A stretch of DNA of 59,895 nucleotides from Microcaldota archaeon (lineage in GTDB: Archaea; Micrarchaeota; Micrarchaeia; Micrarchaeales; CABMGC01): assembly GCA_021801225.1 (NCBI GenBank), contig JAJYYF010000006.1, positions 1 through 59,895 on the forward strand, written 5' to 3'. The notes beneath the pieces were generated by a model. The model ran no database searches and was not told the origin of the DNA. It worked only from the letters and a program-made list of their open reading frames with translations. Within the stretch, counting starts at the first letter, position 1. Each line of letters opens with the position of its first letter. Of the stretch, positions 56,151-59,895 are shown in pieces. Both the position numbers and the translations under genes were made by a program.

Positions 56151-56783
56151 CTAATACGGATCTCCAAGTTTGCCTGTGTCTGCAGATTTCTTGTACCTTT
56201 TTATGAAATTCAGAACGACTATGGTAGTATGCTTGTCGTATCTTTCTAGGTATTTGCGGAGTTTTTTCTTATTTATTCTCTTTAGTAGCTCGTTGTAATC
56301 CTGAAGTGGCAACTTCACTTTATAGTAGAATAAATCTATGAGCGTCTTTTCCGGGTCCGATACAGGCACTTCTAATGTACCATATTTGACTATGTCAAAT
56401 CCAAAGAAATACTTAGCTGGGATGTGATGAACAAAGATAGTTTCCTTCATATCGCCAAATATATATCTAGAGGAGACACGGACATTCTTAATGGTAATAA
56501 TATCTGGTCTAGAATTTTGTGTCCAAAGCTCTCTTATAGTCAGTGCAGACAGCAGTCCATAGTAAAATGGACTGTATGCAAAACCTACCACCATACTATC
56601 ATTTTTGAATGTATATGCACCTTTTTTAATTGCGTACAGCTTTCCACTTCTCTTCATATATGCAATGATTCTTGTAAGATTTGTCGTTTTCAGCTTTTTG
56701 TTTTTAAAATATAACTTAATGTCCCTATGTGTGAACACAGGGTAGTTTGAAAAATGATTAATTATCTCTTTTACTATTGTCAT
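56151..56783 (-). CDS. AbiEi-like antitoxin/transcriptional regulator
   Basis: 210 residues: an N-terminal winged helix (FTHRDIKLYFKNKKLKTTNL, then ARMKRSGKLYAIKKGAYTF-like strand). The AbiEi C-terminal region follows, with VSDPEKTLIDLFYYKVKLP near residue 138. That motif is the hallmark of AbiEi-type antitoxins, which repress their own operon and counter the AbiEii nucleotidyltransferase without direct binding (type IV toxin-antitoxin). It overlaps the toxin gene by 26 nt. Here the toxin comes first in the operon, the reverse of the classical abiEi-abiEii order. The gene lies between two copies of the tRNA-Ala 3' end. Confidence 0.85.
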   Translation of the reverse strand: MTIVKEIINHFSNYPVFTHRDIKLYFKNKKLKTTNLTRIIAYMKRSGKLYAIKKGAYTFKNDSMVVGFAYSPFYYGLLSALTIRELWTQNSRPDIITIKNVRVSSRYIFGDMKETIFVHHIPAKYFFGFDIVKYGTLEVPVSDPEKTLIDLFYYKVKLPLQDYNELLKRINKKKLRKYLERYDKHTTIVVLNFIKRYKKSADTGKLGDPY

Positions 56784-57477
56784 TCAACCACTTCTTTATT
56801 GTATTTACCATCATATCAAATGTTGGAGGCAGACCCGCGATTATTAGATGTCCTAAACTGTTTATATTTGGTGGGGGATTTCCGTCTATCTTCTCAATTA
56901 ATTTTTTTAGCCGTTTGACTGTATTCGCATTACCTTTACCAACAAGAGAAATAAGATAGTAGATATCATATAAATCTTGTACTTCAGTTTGCTTAATTTT
57001 TTCTAAACTACTCAATTTATTTTCATAGGCATCTATCTTTTCATTAAGCAGTTCTAATGGGCTCAGAGATAGAACAACAATTTTGCTACCATCAATTTTT
57101 GTGTAATCAAATTCTTTTCCATTTTTGTATTTGAAGTTGATATCAATTTTCATTTTTGTGTTGGATTCTACTAAAAAATGCATTGTGTCTGTTGCATTTT
57201 CATATCCTTTTTCTTTTATCAAAAATCCAGAATCTTTCAAGAATTCTGAAAGCTTTTTGTAGTGCTGCATTTTTTCTTCAGTAGTTTTCGCATCGAGATA
57301 GAAGTCCATGTCTCTAGAGAATCTATTTCCACCATGACATCTCCATATCGAAGTGCCACCGTGAAATACCAAGTTGTTGTATCTGCTATACAAGAGTTCT
57401 ACTAGAATATCCTCTAATTTTGCTTTTTCTATCTGTGTATGATCCCTTATATTCATATAATCATAACTACTTTTCAT
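56758..57477 (-). CDS. AbiEii-type nucleotidyltransferase toxin
   Basis: 239 residues from ATG 57477; an ATG at 57510 overlaps the apparent TATA box (TATTTAAAT, about 57510-57518) and is less likely. The nucleotidyltransferase core is LVFHGGTSIWR, then NRFSRDMDFYLD, with the two catalytic aspartates after the R-F-S-R motif. LSPLELLNEKIDAYENK, a typical AbiEii/AbiGii follow-up segment, lies near residue 150. Family members modify tRNA or other targets with nucleotides to halt growth during phage infection. It forms a defence/addiction pair with the overlapping AbiEi-like gene. Confidence 0.88.
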   Translation of the reverse strand: MKSSYDYMNIRDHTQIEKAKLEDILVELLYSRYNNLVFHGGTSIWRCHGGNRFSRDMDFYLDAKTTEEKMQHYKKLSEFLKDSGFLIKEKGYENATDTMHFLVESNTKMKIDINFKYKNGKEFDYTKIDGSKIVVLSLSPLELLNEKIDAYENKLSSLEKIKQTEVQDLYDIYYLISLVGKGNANTVKRLKKLIEKIDGNPPPNINSLGHLIIAGLPPTFDMMVNTIKKWLNDNSKRDN

Positions 57478-57589
57478 TACAATTTTATGTAATAATATAC
57501 ATTTATACATTTAAATATCTTGCTATTGATGGCGATGTAGTGGGTATGCATTGTCTAAGGCAAATCTTTAAAGAAATCACCAAAAACTC

Positions 57590-57632
57590 CGAGATACGAT
57601 AAGGTTGTCGGTGTGAATTAAACCAAGTCCAT
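57590..57632 (+). pseudogene. decayed tRNA-Ala 3' part (right attachment-like site)
   Basis: AAGGTTGTCGGTGTGAAT followed by TAAACCAAGTCCAT aligns without gaps to the tRNA-Ala variable/T-arm and acceptor: about 13 of 22 positions match before the perfect CCAAGTCCAT. Upstream sequence back to about 57530 (GTAGTGGGTATGC, CACCAAAAACT) may be a further decayed D-arm and intron. T-stem pairing is lost, so it cannot be a working tRNA. Confidence 0.5.
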
Positions 57633-57642
57633 AAAACTTCTT
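57623..57642 (+). repeat. direct repeat of the tRNA-Ala 3' end (distal copy)
   Basis: Perfect 20-nt copy of 55929-55948. Together they bound a 1.7-kb segment that carries only the AbiE-type pair. Confidence 0.8.
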
Positions 57643-57666
57643 AAAAAGAAGTTTTATCAAGAAGCT
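57633..57666 (+). repeat. hairpin repeat copy 3
   Basis: Arms AAAACTTCTT and AAGAAGTTTT as in copy 2, loop AAA instead of CTT, same tail ATCAAGAAGCT. It lies between the AbiE cassette and the AAA/DUF4143 gene. Confidence 0.85.
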
Positions 57667-57803
57667 GAAGAAAATTTCGGTGACAAATCCGCAAGCTGAT
57701 CCTGAATATTACTGAGACAATTAAGTTTATTAGAAGTAGGTATTATTATAATATCCTTCATAAAAGGAAAATATTTAAATATATTATCCTTTATAATACA
57801 CAT

Positions 57804-59081
57804 ATGGATTCTGCTTTAGTAAAAGACTACATTCTAGAGTGGCTAAGCAAAACACTTGAAGAAGGCGTAGAGAGAGATCTGATTGTATCAAATATCAGTA
57901 GTAGAGCCACCGTAATTGTGGGACCTAGGAGGGCAGGCAAAACCTATTTTTTATATCAAATAGCCCAAAAAAACAAACGGGAAGACGTCCTGTATCTAAA
58001 CTTTGAGGATACTCGATTACGTAACCTACGTTTTACAGAGATTAGAGAAATAATACGGTTATTCATAGAGCTTACTGGAAAGAAACCAAGAACTCTATTA
58101 TTAGACGAGATACAGAATATGGATAAATGGGAAATAGCCACAAGAGAACTCCTAGATCTTAAAGAGCATACAATATTTATTACTGGATCTTCATCTAAGA
58201 TGCTTAGCAAAGAGATAGCCACACAGTTAAGGGGCAGAGCGCTGATTTACTTGATGCTTCCTTTTAGTTTTTCCGAATATCTAAAAGCTAAAAAAGTAAG
58301 CGGTGGCATTGAGATAACGCGAGACAATGCGGCAAAAATAAGGAACAATCTTAAAGAATATCTGGAATGGGGTGGCTTTCCAGAAGTTGTCATCGAAAAT
58401 AAAAACAGAGAGCTTATTCTTAAAGAATATTACGACCTTATATTATTCAAAGATATAATTGAAAGAAATTCAATGAAGAACATATCTTTGGCCAGATTTT
58501 TGCTTGAGCAAATGCTACAAAATTTTTCAAAAGAAATCAGCGTAAATAGCATAATGAAAAAAGCGGAAGGAATAAGCCTAAGCAAAGACACCACATACGA
58601 ATATGTAGATAAGACACAGGATTCTGTTGCTATTTTCTTTCTTAATCGACTGTCAGTCAAAGCTAGGACAAGAGAGAGTTGGCCCAAAAAAGTATATGTG
58701 TGCGATACTGGCTTGACTAAAGCCGTAAAGTTCTCAAGCGATATCGGCAAGCTTATGGAGAACTGTATATTTCTTGAATTGATGCGACAGACAAATAAAC
58801 TCCCATTTTTGAGGCTCTTCTACTGGAAAGATACTTCACAATTGGAAATTGACTTTGTGCTAAAGGAGTCCGACAGAATTAAAGCACTCATACAAGTAAC
58901 ACATGCAGTTTCCTTGGATGAGATAGACAAAAGAGAAATAAATGCATTGCTTCATGGTGCTGAAGTTTTAAATTGCAAGAATCTTATAATAATTACGTGG
59001 GATTATAAGGGTATAATCAAAATTGATAAGAAGAGTATAGAATGCATTCCATTGTGGGAATGGCTTTTAACTAAGAAATGA
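57804..59081 (+). CDS. AAA ATPase with DUF4143 domain
   Basis: 425 residues. Walker A VGPRRAGKT near residue 39, LYLNFEDTRLRNL, Walker B LLLDEIQNM near 100 and a sensor in IFITGSSSKML near 125. The C-terminal DUF4143 region holds the pattern LEIDFVLKESDRIKALIQVT near 350-370, a PD-(D/E)xK-like nuclease arrangement (Asp, then Q-V after a strand). Such AAA_14/DUF4143 proteins are abundant in archaeal mobile and accessory regions; their role is unclear. A TATA box ends about 20 nt upstream, suggesting a leaderless message. It is bracketed by hairpin copies 3 and 4/5. Confidence 0.87.
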   Translation: MDSALVKDYILEWLSKTLEEGVERDLIVSNISSRATVIVGPRRAGKTYFLYQIAQKNKREDVLYLNFEDTRLRNLRFTEIREIIRLFIELTGKKPRTLLLDEIQNMDKWEIATRELLDLKEHTIFITGSSSKMLSKEIATQLRGRALIYLMLPFSFSEYLKAKKVSGGIEITRDNAAKIRNNLKEYLEWGGFPEVVIENKNRELILKEYYDLILFKDIIERNSMKNISLARFLLEQMLQNFSKEISVNSIMKKAEGISLSKDTTYEYVDKTQDSVAIFFLNRLSVKARTRESWPKKVYVCDTGLTKAVKFSSDIGKLMENCIFLELMRQTNKLPFLRLFYWKDTSQLEIDFVLKESDRIKALIQVTHAVSLDEIDKREINALLHGAEVLNCKNLIIITWDYKGIIKIDKKSIECIPLWEWLLTKK

Positions 59082-59087
59082 CTAATA

Positions 59088-59119
59088 AAAACTTTTTACG
59101 AAAAGTTTTATCAAAAAGT
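59088..59119 (+). repeat. hairpin repeat copy 4
   Basis: Arms AAAACTTTT (59088-59096) and AAAAGTTTT (59101-59109), loop TACG, tail ATCAAAAAGT. First unit of a 42-nt tandem with copy 5; it begins 6 nt after the ATPase stop. Confidence 0.85.
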
Positions 59120-59129
59120 CTGGGTGCGT

Positions 59130-59160
59130 AACCTTTTTAGGAAAAGGTTCATCAAAAACT
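59130..59160 (+). repeat. hairpin repeat copy 5
   Basis: Arms AACCTTTT (59130-59137) and AAAAGGTT (59142-59149), loop TAGG, tail CATCAAAAACT. Relative to copy 4 the AA/TT positions are changed to CC/GG on both arms, so pairing is kept. Exactly 42 nt after copy 4. Confidence 0.85.
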
Positions 59161-59218
59161 CTAGGCGCGGTTACAGCTAGAACTGCACCTATTTCAAAAA
59201 CAACAAACCGTTTTATTG

Positions 59219-59773
59219 CTAATTTTTTTGAAAGACAAGTACATAATGGGTATCAATAGTTTGTTGTTTAATAAGTGCAAGACCTTGCCTTTTGAATTTA
59301 CTAATTACATCTTCTTCTAACAGTCTAATCGACAAAGGTGGACCAGATACGGTATTTTCTTTTTTCCAATCCAAATCAATATAATACCCTCCATCTTTCA
59401 AAACTCTTTTTATTTCACTTTCATATCCTATCGGGAGATCATGAAATGAGTTTGCAGTAAATACAAAATTCATAGTATTATTTTCAAACGGCAAAGAATT
59501 GCTAGAAACTTTAGTCACTTCAATATTTTTCATATCAGATAAATTTTTCTGCATTGCACTTATTGCCTCTTCAGAAACATCTACGCAATATAATGTTTTT
59601 ACGTTTGTACTAATGAGCTTTGCAAATGAACCACCTCCAGCACCTAAATCTACTCCTTTATTTCCACTCAAGTATTTTCTATTATCCTCAATAACCTTAA
59701 CAAATTCCTTTTCTATAATCCGAAAAGCGTTAAAGTGATGCTTATATATATTACCTGCTTCTTTTTTTGACAT
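59219..59773 (-). CDS. SAM-dependent class I methyltransferase
   Basis: 184 residues. Motif I VDLGAGGGSFAKLIS near residue 40, motif II acidic end in LYCVDVSEEAI near 62, and the post-motif FVFTANSFHDLP near 103. This is the methyltransf_11/25 pattern of small-molecule or lipid methyltransferases. The C-terminus is short and carries no substrate-specific domain. GGTTATTAGT precedes the ATG. It lies just beyond the hairpin-repeat islet and diverges from the partial kinase gene. Confidence 0.8.
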   Translation of the reverse strand: MSKKEAGNIYKHHFNAFRIIEKEFVKVIEDNRKYLSGNKGVDLGAGGGSFAKLISTNVKTLYCVDVSEEAISAMQKNLSDMKNIEVTKVSSNSLPFENNTMNFVFTANSFHDLPIGYESEIKRVLKDGGYYIDLDWKKENTVSGPPLSIRLLEEDVISKFKRQGLALIKQQTIDTHYVLVFQKN

Positions 59774-59829
59774 ACTAATAACCTATTATTAATTAGAAAA
59801 TTAATAAATTTAATGTACGTATTATAATC

Positions 59830-59895
59830 ATGAACTTAATAATAATATATGGCCCTCCTGCGGTAGGTAAGCTTACTGTTTCAAATGAACTTGCA
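59830..59895 (+). CDS. P-loop kinase-like protein, N-terminal part (cut by window edge)
   Basis: Only 22 residues are visible: MNLIIIYGPPAVGKLTVSNE and two more. GPPAVGKLT is a Walker A motif at the very N-terminus, as in small AAA_33-type or zeta-toxin-like nucleotide kinases; Leu instead of Ser/Thr directly after Lys occurs in that group. Nothing else can be said. Confidence 0.6.
   Translation, partial: MNLIIIYGPPAVGKLTVSNELA

Overview
The window is chromosomal DNA of an AT-rich archaeon (roughly 30% G+C by eye). Archaeal markers are a histone, a thermosome subunit, both subunits of DNA polymerase D, AglB, AdkA-type adenylate kinase, L34e/L14e, a SecE/Sec61-gamma, an Lhr-type helicase and intron-containing tRNAs. 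Genes are tightly packed and open with GGTG-type Shine-Dalgarno sites. PolD points to a euryarchaeal or DPANN lineage. Very large Ser/Thr/Asn-rich surface proteins, a DUF929 protein, a one-lobe TBP and a split NFACT gene suggest a small-genome DPANN-like acidophile (ARMAN/Parvarchaeum/Micrarchaeum type). That placement is inference.

Layout. 1-2556: partial histone, then thioredoxin, HisRS, an unknown protein and tRNA-Gly. 2617-6712: a large membrane-anchored LamG surface protein whose signal peptide is out of frame by one base. 6868-15009: GNAT protein and DAHP synthase, a membrane protein, a geranylgeranyl-reductase-like flavoprotein, AglB with a glycosyltransferase, and a single-repeat TBP. 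15046-20799: a Tyr/Pro/Gly-repeat membrane protein, thermosome, then the conserved adk-DUF106-L34e-cmk-L14e block. 20904-24713: class III aminotransferase and two unknown proteins. 24714-30861: PolD DP2/DP1, UPF0147, tRNA-Arg and a TatD hydrolase. 30916-36840: DUF929 protein, pilin-like protein, an anion-type ABC transporter, a stand-alone NFACT C-terminal half and SecE. 36844-45900: SDR, a wHTH-receiver-GGDEF-like regulator, CAP protein, an Lhr/phosphoesterase/RNase H operon and a TPR-AAA ATPase. 45970-55524: a 3184-residue surface protein with a long Ser/Gln-rich region. 55537-59895: a 41-residue acidic protein, then an accessory islet at tRNA-Ala (AbiE-type toxin-antitoxin pair, AAA/DUF4143 ATPase) punctuated by hairpin repeats, a methyltransferase and a partial P-loop kinase.

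Most notable observations: (1) two genes whose only sensible start is AUA, each exactly 5 nt after a GGTG Shine-Dalgarno; (2) a TBP with a single repeat that keeps both intercalating Phe at the canonical 17-residue spacing; (3) a covarying hairpin repeat that separates accessory cassettes downstream of tRNA-Ala and also makes up the core of that tRNA's intron; (4) all three tRNA genes carry introns with well-formed bulge-helix-bulge motifs, one of them in the T-loop. No intergenic stretch exceeds about 300 bases without a feature.
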